The notes beneath the pieces are model-generated. The model was given only the letters and a program-made list of their open reading frames with translations. It did not search any database and had not been told where the DNA came from. A stretch of DNA of 23,950 nucleotides from a virus, in IMG/VR virus record IMGVR_UViG_3300003690_002620, positions 1 to 23,950 of that record. One strand, given 5' to 3'. Shown piece by piece: positions 12,837 through 20,167 of the stretch; positions within the stretch are counted from its first letter, which is position 1; the number at the start of each line of letters is the position of its first letter. Position numbers and translations under genes: made by a program.

Positions 12837-15530
12837 TCATTTTAGCCTATCCCAGGATTTCCCGGTCGCGGCCTCCACCCCCACCGACAGATGTGTCCCC
12901 ATCTGCCATTCAGCCGGGAGGGGGAGCCAGGGGATAGGGCGCGCCATCAGGGCCGAGACCCGTGCCACGACCTGATCGGCCTGCTCCTGCGGGCACTCGC
13001 CTACCAGGGAATCGTGGATAAACAGCCGCAGGGACTCCAGGGCCTCGGGGTCTTCCTGGGCAATCGCCCGGATGGCCCGGCGTCCAATCGCGGCGGCGCT
13101 ATGCTGGGGATTGAAGGCAATGAGGGCCTTGGCGGCGTGCCCGTATGACCACGACCAGCTCCCGTCCGCCACACGCTGCCAGCGCAGCACCTGGAAATAC
13201 CGGTGCATCATCCCGGAGGGGTTCCGCACCCAGCCTGCTCCGGCCTCGATGCCCAGCCCCGGATCGGCGGTCTCGTCGGTCCCGTCCACGCGCAGACACA
13301 GGTTCCGCTGCCATGTCCCGATTTCCGGGAACAGCTCGTCGTAGAACCGAAAAAACGCCTTGATGTCGCGGGAGGGGACCACCCGGCCCAATTCCTTGAG
13401 CAACACTTCCTGGGCCTTGAACGGGCCCATGAGGTAGTGGTGCCCATGCACCAGCCGCTTCCGCACGAACCGCTCCTTGGGGAACCGGCGCTTGAACTCG
13501 GTGAGGCTGGCTTGCAGCGTGGCATCATCCCAGTCGAGGCTCGGGAGGTCACTGGCCGGGATTTTCTTGTCCAGGGTATGCAGCGCGTAGGCATTCACGA
13601 AGTCATGCACCCCCATCCGGGCCAGCCGGATGAGCCGCGGGCTCCGCGCAAAATAGCCCACCAGCAGGGCCTCGATGCCCGCGTAGTCAATCTCCCACAG
13701 CACATGGCCGGGGGGAGCCACGAACATCTCCTTGACCAGCCCCTGGAGCCCACCCCCATGGGGGATCTGCTGGAGGTTGGGGTTCACCATCGAGGTGCGG
13801 AGCGTGTCGGGGTTGTTGGTGATAGTGGGGTGGCAGCGCCCATCGGCGCGCACGGGCAGCCCGCCCACCACCTTCCCCTCCTCCAGCTTCCCGATATACG
13901 TCCCCGCCAGCTTCTGCACTTCGCGGATATCGAGGATCAGCGGATAAAAGGGGTCATCGGGATACTTGAGCATCACGCTGCGGATGGCCGCCTCGTCGGT
14001 GGTGCGCTTGCCTTGGCGGTGCCGCGTGTTGTGGTGGTGAAAGTCTTGATAGGCCTGGATGCCCTGCCAGCTGGTCACGAACGGGAGCACCACCTCCCAT
14101 TCTTCGGCCGGAACGGTAACATCTTCCAGCGGCACCCCGCAGGGATGCTTGGCCCCGAGCCTCCCCTGCTTCTCGCACTGCGGGCATCGCTTGTGGGTGA
14201 CCGACACCAGCCGCACCGAGCCCTCGGGGTACTTGGCCTTGGCCTTCTCCACCTGCTTGTACCGCTTGGTGGGCTTGAGCATGGCGGGGACCAGGGCCTG
14301 GATCTCGTCGTTCAGGGTGGTGAGCCTGACCTGGAGGGTCTCGGCGTGGCGTCGGCGGATGTCGGGGTCCACCCGCATCCCGGTCCGGTGCATATGCTGA
14401 TACACCGGCTCGACATCCACAATCTGCTCCTGGTAGAGCGTCCACATCTTCACATCTTTCAGGAGGCCCCACACCTGCTCGGTGATCCGCAGGGTTACGT
14501 CACTGTCGGTCGCGTTGTAATACGCCGGGGACTGGCGATTCAGGTGCTTCCACCGGGACTGGTCCGGGAGCAACATGCTCGCCACGAAGCCCAAACTCTT
14601 GGGGAGGTCGGAGTGCAGCACATGCCACGCGACCATGCCGTCGTAGATGGTCCCCTCCACCCGGAACCCCTTGGCCTCCAGTCGTGGGACATCGAAGCTG
14701 GCGTTCCACACAATCTTGGGGTTGGGGGAGCTAAGGGCGCGCCGGATGATGGGCGCGAAAATCTTGGTGGCCGGAATGCTCAGCGCCTCGTAGGGGTTCA
14801 GCGCGAAGCTGATCCGCGTGATGGGGGCGCTGCTGCGGAGGTCGAGTTCATCCTCGTCGCGCCGCTTGTCCGAGGTCTCGATGTCGAAGCTGACCGGACG
14901 GCCCGAGGGGAGGAACTTGTCGAGCCACGCCAGGGCCACCTCCGGGGAGGGGTCCAGGACATAGCGTGTCGTGGCCGGGTGCCAGCCCGAGGTGGCGAGC
15001 CGGGCGGCGTGCTGGAGGTCGTGGATGAGGACGGCCTCGAAGTTGGCGTTCCCCCGCATGATGTAGCTGGGATGCACCGAGGGCAGCAAGATGGTCTGCC
15101 GCCAGGGCTGGGCGTAGCCGCGCATCTTCAACACCTCACCCTCGCCCCAGGTGAACTGTCGTAAGGCGGTGTTGCCCAATGGCACAATGACCTTGGGCTT
15201 GAGCCGCAGGAGCGTGGGGTGGAGATGCGCGTCCCAACAGTGCGTAAGGGATGGCGTGGTGTAACTGGCGTCGATTCTATTACCGGGAGGCCGACACCAT
15301 AATGCGTTTGTGAACCAGAAATCGTTACGGGTAAACCCCCCGCGGGTAATACAATCCCCCAGGATCTTCCCAGCAGGACCAACGAACGGGAGGCCTTTTT
15401 CTGCCTCCCGCTCTCCAAGTGCTTCCCCAACGAGCAGCACCCCTGACGTGCCCTGCCCATCGGGAACCATGAACCCCGTGCTGAGGCTGTCGAGTGGACA
15501 GCCCCGACACGCAGTCGGTCGTTGTAACAT
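12837..15530 (-). CDS. Family A DNA polymerase with N-terminal family 4 uracil-DNA glycosylase domain (897 aa)
   Basis: Residues 1-180 match family 4 uracil-DNA glycosylases: GEALGEREAEKGLPFVG (35-51), NALWCRPPGNR (75-85), HPSYI (153-157), and four cysteines (C8, C11, C79, C98) placed like the family's 4Fe-4S ligands. Residues ~205-350 are a DnaQ-like 3'-5' exonuclease with D216/E218 (FDIET), D280 (NASFD) and Y338/D342 (YNATD), all kept. The polymerase domain has motif A DYAGIEA (D615, E620), the O-helix with R687, K691 and Y699, and motif C HDS (H839, D840). H695 stands at the E. coli F762 position. Residues 449-464 (CPQC...HPC) form a possible zinc-knuckle insertion. It is the phage replicative polymerase; a UDG-like domain is also reported at the N terminus of phage SPO1 polymerase. 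The ATG lies 2 bp after the previous stop. Confidence 0.95.
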   Translation of the reverse strand: MLQRPTACRGCPLDSLSTGFMVPDGQGTSGVLLVGEALGEREAEKGLPFVGPAGKILGDCITRGGFTRNDFWFTNALWCRPPGNRIDASYTTPSLTHCWDAHLHPTLLRLKPKVIVPLGNTALRQFTWGEGEVLKMRGYAQPWRQTILLPSVHPSYIMRGNANFEAVLIHDLQHAARLATSGWHPATTRYVLDPSPEVALAWLDKFLPSGRPVSFDIETSDKRRDEDELDLRSSAPITRISFALNPYEALSIPATKIFAPIIRRALSSPNPKIVWNASFDVPRLEAKGFRVEGTIYDGMVAWHVLHSDLPKSLGFVASMLLPDQSRWKHLNRQSPAYYNATDSDVTLRITEQVWGLLKDVKMWTLYQEQIVDVEPVYQHMHRTGMRVDPDIRRRHAETLQVRLTTLNDEIQALVPAMLKPTKRYKQVEKAKAKYPEGSVRLVSVTHKRCPQCEKQGRLGAKHPCGVPLEDVTVPAEEWEVVLPFVTSWQGIQAYQDFHHHNTRHRQGKRTTDEAAIRSVMLKYPDDPFYPLILDIREVQKLAGTYIGKLEEGKVVGGLPVRADGRCHPTITNNPDTLRTSMVNPNLQQIPHGGGLQGLVKEMFVAPPGHVLWEIDYAGIEALLVGYFARSPRLIRLARMGVHDFVNAYALHTLDKKIPASDLPSLDWDDATLQASLTEFKRRFPKERFVRKRLVHGHHYLMGPFKAQEVLLKELGRVVPSRDIKAFFRFYDELFPEIGTWQRNLCLRVDGTDETADPGLGIEAGAGWVRNPSGMMHRYFQVLRWQRVADGSWSWSYGHAAKALIAFNPQHSAAAIGRRAIRAIAQEDPEALESLRLFIHDSLVGECPQEQADQVVARVSALMARPIPWLPLPAEWQMGTHLSVGVEAATGKSWDRLK

Positions 15531-15532
15531 GC

Positions 15533-16084
15533 CTACTTTCGTGGGTAGACGTAATACCGAATCCGCGCCCGTGCAGGCACCTTCCGGCCACTGACCGGCT
15601 CGATGCCATAGGGGAGCTTCTCCCCTGGCTTCTCGGGGTCATCCGGGAAGTCCCGATACGTCCGCACCAGCTGCTCCTTGGTCTCGCTGTCGTAGCAATC
15701 CCAGTCGAGCATGGCCTCGAAGGTCGCCCCGGCGGTGCCCTCGATGGCGTTGACCCAGTCCCCTGGGTTCTCGGTGCGGATAGGCTCCACCCCACAGGCG
15801 CGGAGGTAGTCGGTCAGCCGCGAACTCCCGGCCAACCGGCCCATCGTGCGGGGCTTGGAGCTACACCGCTCGAAGCGCACACGGGCGTCCGTGCCCTCGG
15901 GCGCGTCGATGACCTCCAACGGGTCCACCACCACGCGGAGCATCCCGTCGTGGTCTTCGTAGGTGAAGTTGTCCGGGGCCTTGAAGAGATACCGCTGCGA
16001 CGGGGGCGGCGGCAGGGCGGGACGGTCGTAGGCGTCCCACTGGTCGGGATCGGGGGGTTTCAGGTCGAGTGGATCAATGCTCAT
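15533..16084 (-). CDS. Putative single-stranded DNA-binding protein (183 aa)
   Basis: The start at 16084 overlaps the end of the upstream ATPase gene by 4 bp, and its stop is 2 bp before the polymerase start, so it is firmly inside the replication operon. The N terminus is acidic and Pro-rich (residues ~1-30). The core (~30-145) has a beta-rich look with alternating charged and hydrophobic residues (RVVVDPLEVIDAPEGTDARV), and the C-terminal part is basic (SGRKVPARARIRYYVYPRK). Phage proteins found between a Sak4-type ATPase and a polymerase are commonly ssDNA-binding or recombination-mediator proteins (for example DUF669-like). I see no diagnostic OB-fold motif, so the function rests mostly on neighbourhood. 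Confidence 0.55.
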   Translation of the reverse strand: MSIDPLDLKPPDPDQWDAYDRPALPPPPSQRYLFKAPDNFTYEDHDGMLRVVVDPLEVIDAPEGTDARVRFERCSSKPRTMGRLAGSSRLTDYLRACGVEPIRTENPGDWVNAIEGTAGATFEAMLDWDCYDSETKEQLVRTYRDFPDDPEKPGEKLPYGIEPVSGRKVPARARIRYYVYPRK

Positions 16085-16980
16085 GCCTTCTCCTTGTGAT
16101 GATGTCCGAGTTGTGTGGCGAGTTCTTTATCAGCCGCCGCCTCACGGGCCTGAATCAGGGTCAGGGCCTTGACGAGGTTGGCGGGTTCGACGCTCGGTGG
16201 TACCTTGACTGACGCCCCCGCTTTGGGCAGCCGGGGATTGGACAGCACGACCGTCCGCGGGCCAAGTTGCTGGTCGGTATGGGGTGCCAGATACAACACA
16301 TACTTCCCGTTACTGAGGGCGCAGCGGAAGGTGTAGTCCACCCAGCGGGGGATTTGCGAGGTCAGCGCCTCCCCCACGATCATCGGCCCCAGGATGGGGG
16401 TCTTCTCCGGTGACTCTCCCCGCCGCACCCCGGCGGTGTAGATGTGGGGCACATTGGGGTGGAGGGCCAACACCCCCTCCCGAATCTGCAACTGCACCAC
16501 CCCGTAGTGGGCGCGGTTCGAGGTGCCCAGCTTGAGGATGTCCTTCTCCTCCCGGATGACGACGTTCCACGCGCCCCCACCCCCGACATCCTGCCCCTGC
16601 GCCGACATCGACGCCAGCTCCGACATCAGGATTTCAGCATAGGCGGTGAGGCCTTCATGCACCACCAGCCCGACCTCGTCGGTGACCACCGAGGCATACG
16701 CCACCGGGTTGGTCCCTGTGCGGACCTCCCCACGCATGGCGTGGTTGACCCACAGCCATGCATTCCCCTGCGGTGTGTAGATGTCCACCACCCCATGTTT
16801 CTGGAGCAGCCGATACGGACGCGATGATCCCTTGTCGGCCAGGAACACCGCGGTCTTCTTCCCCGTGTGGATACGGAGATGTGTTGCCAGTTCTGCGATG
16901 AGTGTGCTTTTGCCGTGCCCAGTATCCCCATATAGCAGCACGCTCAGGTCCGGGGATAGGGCGAATGGTTGCTCAGCCAC
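16081..16980 (-). CDS. P-loop ATPase, Sak4/RecA-like recombination protein (299 aa)
   Basis: Walker A is GDTGHGKST (G18-T26 from the chosen start). An acidic stretch after beta strands (ASVVTDEVG, near residue ~100) is a candidate for the second acidic motif. The length and the P-loop close to the N terminus fit the AAA_24/Sak4 type of phage ATPases, which are RecA-like single-strand annealing or recombination proteins. The start is taken as GTG at 16980 because GGAGG lies 5 bases upstream; the TTG at 16992 would put this site inside the gene. It follows the Cas4-like nuclease and a small membrane peptide and overlaps the SSB-like gene, which is typical of a phage recombination module. The ATPase call is strong; the Sak4 subclass is moderate. 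Confidence 0.85.
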   Translation of the reverse strand: MAEQPFALSPDLSVLLYGDTGHGKSTLIAELATHLRIHTGKKTAVFLADKGSSRPYRLLQKHGVVDIYTPQGNAWLWVNHAMRGEVRTGTNPVAYASVVTDEVGLVVHEGLTAYAEILMSELASMSAQGQDVGGGGAWNVVIREEKDILKLGTSNRAHYGVVQLQIREGVLALHPNVPHIYTAGVRRGESPEKTPILGPMIVGEALTSQIPRWVDYTFRCALSNGKYVLYLAPHTDQQLGPRTVVLSNPRLPKAGASVKVPPSVEPANLVKALTLIQAREAAADKELATQLGHHHKEKA

Positions 16981-16992
16981 TAGCGCCTCCAA

Positions 16993-17094
16993 TCAGACTA
17001 GTATAGACAAGATGACTGTATAAATCAAGACCCCTGCACAAAAAAGAAAGAACAGGATGCCCATGATGCCCGCCGGTTCGTGTATGTCATGCAT
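16993..17094 (-). CDS. 33 aa single-helix membrane peptide
   Basis: Reading leftward, the ATG at 17094 lies 7 bases after an AAGGAGG site and overlaps the end of the nuclease gene by 8 bp (ATGCATGA). The product starts MHDIHEPAGIMG and continues as one uninterrupted hydrophobic helix (ILFFLFCAGVLIYTVILSIL) to the stop. The stop is followed immediately by the ribosome-binding site of the ATPase gene. The strong site, the coupling on both sides and the clean membrane helix support a real gene despite its size. The function is unknown. Candidates are a membrane anchor for the replication machinery or a superinfection/membrane-targeting peptide; neither is shown by the sequence. Confidence 0.7.
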   Translation of the reverse strand: MHDIHEPAGIMGILFFLFCAGVLIYTVILSILV

Positions 17095-18136
17095 TGGACG
17101 CCTCCTTGAGCTGCAGTTCAGCCGCATGGTGTGGGTGTCGTTCGACGTAGAGTCCAGACCCGATGGGGTCTTTCCCGGTGTTGGGTTCCCAGCAGCACTC
17201 CAGGTAGGGGCAGGTGCCGTAGTAGGGCTCGCAGGCCGAGAAGTTCTGCGGGAAGGGGGTCAGGTCCGTCGCGGCGGCAATCTCCTTCTCCCGCCGGGTG
17301 CGCTGCTCCAGGAAACTCGCCATCATCGCCCGGTTCAGGAAGATGGGCTGCGTGGCCGGGAAGCAATCGCGCACGATCTGGGCATCCACCTGCAAGAGGT
17401 GGCGAATCCACGCCTTGATCCCCTGCTCCCCCGACACCGTGTTCTCGTACTCCGCCGAGGGGAACCGCTCGAATCCCGGCTTCCGTTTGGGGAGATACTG
17501 CGTGGCATACAGGCCCGGCGCACCATGCTTGCGGTACCCATACACCAGCGAGTGATAGAGCTTGTGGTTCCGGCGATAGCCCTTGTTCAGCCCCTGCACC
17601 CAGGCTCCTGTGATAGCACGGCCCACCGCCTTCTCGCACGCCAAGACCGTGAGATGCTGTTGCAGCGCGTGCATCCACTTCCGGTTCTGCCAGCCCCCGC
17701 TGAAGGTCTTGAAGTCGGGATACCAGATGTCCCCGGTTTGCTGGTCGCGTAAGAGCACATCGGGGCGGACCATGTACAGCACCCCCTCATGCTCCATCTC
17801 CAGCTCCTGCTCCACCGCGATGCGTTCGTAGGTCCGCCGCCACCGCTGCCAGACGGTCAGGGCGAACCCAATGATCAGCGCCTCGGCCAGCCACTGCTCC
17901 TCCTGGCTCGCGGCCTGCCACTCCTCCTGCCGCTGCATGTGCGCGACGGCCGCAGGCCAGTCATCCGTCGAGGTCAGCACCTCCAACCCCTGGTGAATGA
18001 GTATCCCGAACCGCAGCGCGGGGGCCTGCTGGGTGGGCACCACACCCGTCCCCTGAAACTCCGTCAACCAGTACCGCCGCCGCGGACAGGTCCAGTCCGC
18101 TTCAATGCGCGTCCGGTCTACCACAATTACGCCCAT
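17087..18136 (-). CDS. PD-(D/E)XK nuclease, Cas4/RecB-like with iron-sulfur cysteines (349 aa)
   Basis: The start at 18136 has a GGAGGAGG site just upstream. Features in order: C17 (TCPRRRYW), then H48 (RFGILIHQGLE), then VRPDVLL with D126, then WYPDFKT with D141 and K143, the PD-(D/E)XK core. C-terminal cysteines C302, C309 and C314/C315 (ACEPYYGTCPYLECC) complete, with C17, the pattern of a 4Fe-4S cluster as in Cas4 and AddB-type nucleases. Such phage enzymes resect DNA ends for recombination and replication. There is no CRISPR array or other cas gene here, so a replication role is much more likely than spacer acquisition. It heads the leftward replication operon and is divergent from the helicase gene, with only 38 bp between the two starts. 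Confidence 0.9.
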   Translation of the reverse strand: MGVIVVDRTRIEADWTCPRRRYWLTEFQGTGVVPTQQAPALRFGILIHQGLEVLTSTDDWPAAVAHMQRQEEWQAASQEEQWLAEALIIGFALTVWQRWRRTYERIAVEQELEMEHEGVLYMVRPDVLLRDQQTGDIWYPDFKTFSGGWQNRKWMHALQQHLTVLACEKAVGRAITGAWVQGLNKGYRRNHKLYHSLVYGYRKHGAPGLYATQYLPKRKPGFERFPSAEYENTVSGEQGIKAWIRHLLQVDAQIVRDCFPATQPIFLNRAMMASFLEQRTRREKEIAAATDLTPFPQNFSACEPYYGTCPYLECCWEPNTGKDPIGSGLYVERHPHHAAELQLKEASNA

Positions 18137-18174
18137 TTGCCTCCTCCTTCCAGTTGTGTGTTACGATCCCTGCC

Positions 18175-19101
18175 ATGCACTTCAGTAAATTTCTTCCCTC
18201 GCGTGAGGTCAGCGTGTTGGCCGGGGCCTCCGGGTCCGGCAAGTCCACGCTCCTGCTCCAGTTCCTCAAATCCTGGTCGGACGGCCACTCCTTCCTCGAT
18301 GTCCCCCCACCCTCGGACGGCGTGTCCTACCTCGCAGGTGACCGATCCATCAACTCGCTCTACCATCGGGCCACGGATGTCGGCATCGACATGTCGACCA
18401 TACCTCATACGTCGCTGATTGACAACTCCGATATCGACATCAAGATGTTTCAGTACGACGCCCTGAGCCTGCTGTTCCGGCTCCTCGACACGCTCAAGGG
18501 GCCGCTGTTCATGATTGACCCCCTGATTATCTTCCTCGGCGTCGATCTCAATCGCTACCACCTCGTCGCGCCGCAGCTCATCCGCCTCAACCGGCACTGC
18601 CAGGACCGCGGCTACACCATCCTCGGCACGCATCACACCACCAAGGCCCGCTCGGATTTCCAGTTCATGCGTCCGCAGGACCGGATTTCGGGGAGTTCCG
18701 CGCTGAGCGCGTTCACCTCCACCCAGCTGGCCCTGACCTCCCCGGACGAAATCCCCCAGACCTCCTCCAGTCTCCCCCCGGCCGCTCGGCTGGACATCGT
18801 GAGCCACATCGCGGCCCCCGAGACGCACTGGTTGAGTCGAGATGACAAGGGATTGTTCACGCCAATGGGGCCAGATGCGGACAGGGCGCTGCAAACAGCG
18901 GGCGTGGTCGGACTGGCGATTTATCAGTCCGTGCCTGCTGGCTCGGCCGTCACCGCCCCGACGATTCTCTCTACCCTGGACGGGGTGGCAAGTCGCGCCA
19001 CCGTCTATCGTCACCTAGAGAAGCTCGTCGAGGGCGGCTTGTTGCAGAAGGAAAGTCGGGGAAGCTACACGCGCCCCACGACGCTGGAAGCTACCCACTA
19101 A
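18175..19101 (+). CDS. RecA-fold (RepA/AAA_25-like) helicase-type ATPase with C-terminal winged helix (308 aa)
   Basis: The ATG at 18175 is preferred; a TTG at 18154 would add seven residues, and neither has a clear ribosome-binding site. Walker A is GASGSGKST (G17-T25). A hydrophobic strand ending in Asp (GPLFMIDPLIIFLG) is the Walker B candidate, followed by GYTILGTHHTTKA, typical of RepA-like hexameric helicases and related RecA-fold ATPases. The last ~60 residues look like a winged helix (ILSTLDGVASRATVYRHLEK, then GGLLQKES). It is the only plus-strand gene between two minus-strand groups and ends with a 4 bp convergent overlap with the peptidase gene. A role as replicative helicase or initiator-type ATPase is likely, since no DnaB-like helicase is seen in the window. 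Confidence 0.8.
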   Translation: MHFSKFLPSREVSVLAGASGSGKSTLLLQFLKSWSDGHSFLDVPPPSDGVSYLAGDRSINSLYHRATDVGIDMSTIPHTSLIDNSDIDIKMFQYDALSLLFRLLDTLKGPLFMIDPLIIFLGVDLNRYHLVAPQLIRLNRHCQDRGYTILGTHHTTKARSDFQFMRPQDRISGSSALSAFTSTQLALTSPDEIPQTSSSLPPAARLDIVSHIAAPETHWLSRDDKGLFTPMGPDADRALQTAGVVGLAIYQSVPAGSAVTAPTILSTLDGVASRATVYRHLEKLVEGGLLQKESRGSYTRPTTLEATH

Positions 19102-19427
19102 CGGCGTCTGATGTCCCACTCGACATGCAGATGGTCGGTGCCGCGACGGCTCGTCTCTAGCACCACATCGTAGCCCAGCCCCAACTCCCCACGGAGAAAG
19201 TTCTCCAGGGGGATGTGGGACTGAGTTTTCGGGATGAGCTGAAAGTCCACCGCGAGGTCTTTGTAGTGCAGCGATCCATCGCTGTGCTCATGATCGTTAC
19301 AGCTCGTCACCGCGATATCCGTCCCGTGCCGCTGCGACCAGATGCTCGCATAGCGCAGCGCCTTCACCAACTCAGATTCGAGGTAGCCGATTTTCACCGG
19401 CCCCCGAACCCCCGTAAATACGAGCAT
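19098..19427 (-). CDS. Small M15-type zinc peptidase, possible endolysin (109 aa)
   Basis: The ATG at 19427 shares one base with the stop of the upstream HTH gene (TAATG) and has GGAGG 7 bases upstream; a longer frame to 19442 is less likely. SLHYKDLAVD fits the M15 pattern SxHxxGxAxD, giving zinc ligands H54 and D61. DHLHVEW supplies D98 as the catalytic acid and H101 as third ligand. The protein is close to the minimal size for this fold. M15 enzymes hydrolyse peptidoglycan peptides and are used as phage endolysins; there is no signal peptide, so a holin would be needed for export. Its place next to an HTH regulator, not in a lysis cassette, leaves the role open. The fold call is good. Confidence 0.75.
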   Translation of the reverse strand: MLVFTGVRGPVKIGYLESELVKALRYASIWSQRHGTDIAVTSCNDHEHSDGSLHYKDLAVDFQLIPKTQSHIPLENFLRGELGLGYDVVLETSRRGTDHLHVEWDIRRR

Positions 19428-19843
19428 TATTCGCCCTCCCACATCTGGAGCAGCTGATCCAGCCTTAGCTCGATGCGGTCGAGCCGCTTCAGGATCATGC
19501 CCTTCGTCACTGGCGGGGCGATCCCCACCACAACGGGAAGAACCGGCACCTCGGCCGCCACCTTCACTGCCGTCGTCCGTCGCAGCACCTCGGCCTCCAG
19601 CCGCTGCGTGACCTTGACCTGTTTCGACAGCAACTCCGCTGCCCGATACGACCGGTCAGCCGCGACACCCTGCACTTCGGAGAGCAGCACTTGCATGTGC
19701 TTCCGCTTCCCGTTCTGGTTCGTCGTGGCGAGCCGCCCGGCTTTCGCCATCAGCCGCACGGCGCTGGTGGTGCAGCCCAGGATGCGCGCTGCCGTCCGAG
19801 TGCTGATGTATCCCTCTTTCAAGTGTGTGGTGATCTCTGGCAT
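19427..19843 (-). CDS. HTH DNA-binding protein (excisionase/MerR-like N terminus) with coiled-coil C terminus (138 aa)
   Basis: The start at 19843 has a GAGGAGG site about 9 bases upstream. Residues ~10-57 read as a helix-turn-helix of the excisionase/MerR-like kind (STRTAARILGCTTSAVRLMA, followed by a GKRKHMQVLLSEV wing-like end). After a helical middle and a Val/Pro linker (~residues 100-112) comes a C-terminal heptad region (ILKRLDRIELRLDQLLQMW), a likely oligomerisation helix. It is transcribed from the strong leftward promoter just upstream, whose spacer contains a TGTGAGACT site. This makes it the natural candidate for the protein that binds the repeated sites upstream and controls its own expression. 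Binding is inferred. Confidence 0.75.
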   Translation of the reverse strand: MPEITTHLKEGYISTRTAARILGCTTSAVRLMAKAGRLATTNQNGKRKHMQVLLSEVQGVAADRSYRAAELLSKQVKVTQRLEAEVLRRTTAVKVAAEVPVLPVVVGIAPPVTKGMILKRLDRIELRLDQLLQMWEGE

Positions 19844-19887
19844 TGCTCACTGCCTCCTCGTAAAGAGTTACGGTCACAATGTCGGTT

Positions 19888-19917
19888 AATATACATGTAT
19901 GTGAGACTATATGTCAA
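19888..19917 (-). promoter_or_regulatory. Sigma70-like promoter for the HTH-peptidase genes
   Basis: On the minus strand TTGACA (19912-19917) is followed after 18 bases by TATATT (19888-19893), a near-consensus -35/-10 pair. It lies about 45 bp upstream of the HTH gene start. A TGTGAGACT copy (19900-19908) and the perfect palindrome ATACATGTAT (19891-19900) lie within the promoter, so a protein bound there would block RNA polymerase. Confidence 0.75.
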
Positions 19918-20099
19918 TAATTACTTTTACCCTTTGAGACTCTAGTACTTAGCGTCGTCTCACACCCCCTAAAAACGCCTGTATTTGCTGGGATTGTGAG
20001 ACTCTGCGTCTCGCTGAAACCGTTTGTCTCATGCCCTTGAGACTTTTCTAACGCTCGTCTTTCCAAGAAGTTAGGTCGTGTTTTTGGCGTTCGTCTCAC
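19900..20099. repeat. Seven copies of a TGTGAGAC-type site in both orientations
   Basis: Copies with core TGAGAC or GTGAGAC lie at 19900-19908 (+), 19935-19941 (+), 19957-19964 (-), 19995-20003 (+), 20026-20031 (-), 20038-20044 (+) and 20093-20099 (-). An extra GTCTC half lies at 20008-20012. Several form inverted pairs: GTCTCA-6-TGAGAC at 20026-20043, GAGAC-5-GTCTC at 19998-20012, and TGAGAC-15-GTCTCA at 19935-19962. They look like operators or initiator-binding sites. The spacing is irregular, so this is not a CRISPR array. Confidence 0.7.
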
Positions 20100-20135
20100 C
20101 AAACACACCATGTTCAGGAGTCAACGTGTAGAGTG

Positions 20136-20167
20136 CTGACGCTCGGCACGCTCGTCTGACGCTCGGC
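20136..20167 (+). repeat. 12 bp direct repeat CTGACGCTCGGC, 20 bp period
   Basis: CTGACGCTCGGC occurs at 20136-20147 and again at 20156-20167, exactly two helical turns apart. The related GCTCGGCACG at 20141-20150 recurs at 20217-20226. Helically phased repeats in a non-coding region suggest a protein-binding array, such as an activator or iteron-like site. Confidence 0.55.

Noticed and set aside
13203-15164. 653-codon plus-strand open frame opposite the polymerase gene
   Set aside because: It is exactly antisense to strongly supported polymerase motifs, has no ribosome-binding site and a composition (His/Pro/Gly/Val-rich) typical of shadows in GC-rich coding DNA.
17087-18136. Cas4 as part of a CRISPR adaptation system
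   Set aside because: No Cas1/Cas2 or repeats are present; the neighbours are phage replication and recombination genes.
19900-20100. CRISPR array
   Set aside because: The repeated unit is only 6-9 bp, occurs in both orientations and at uneven spacing, with no cas genes.
19914-20111. 65-codon minus-strand frame in the AT-rich part
   Set aside because: It covers the TGAGAC-site array, lacks a ribosome-binding site and has random-like composition.
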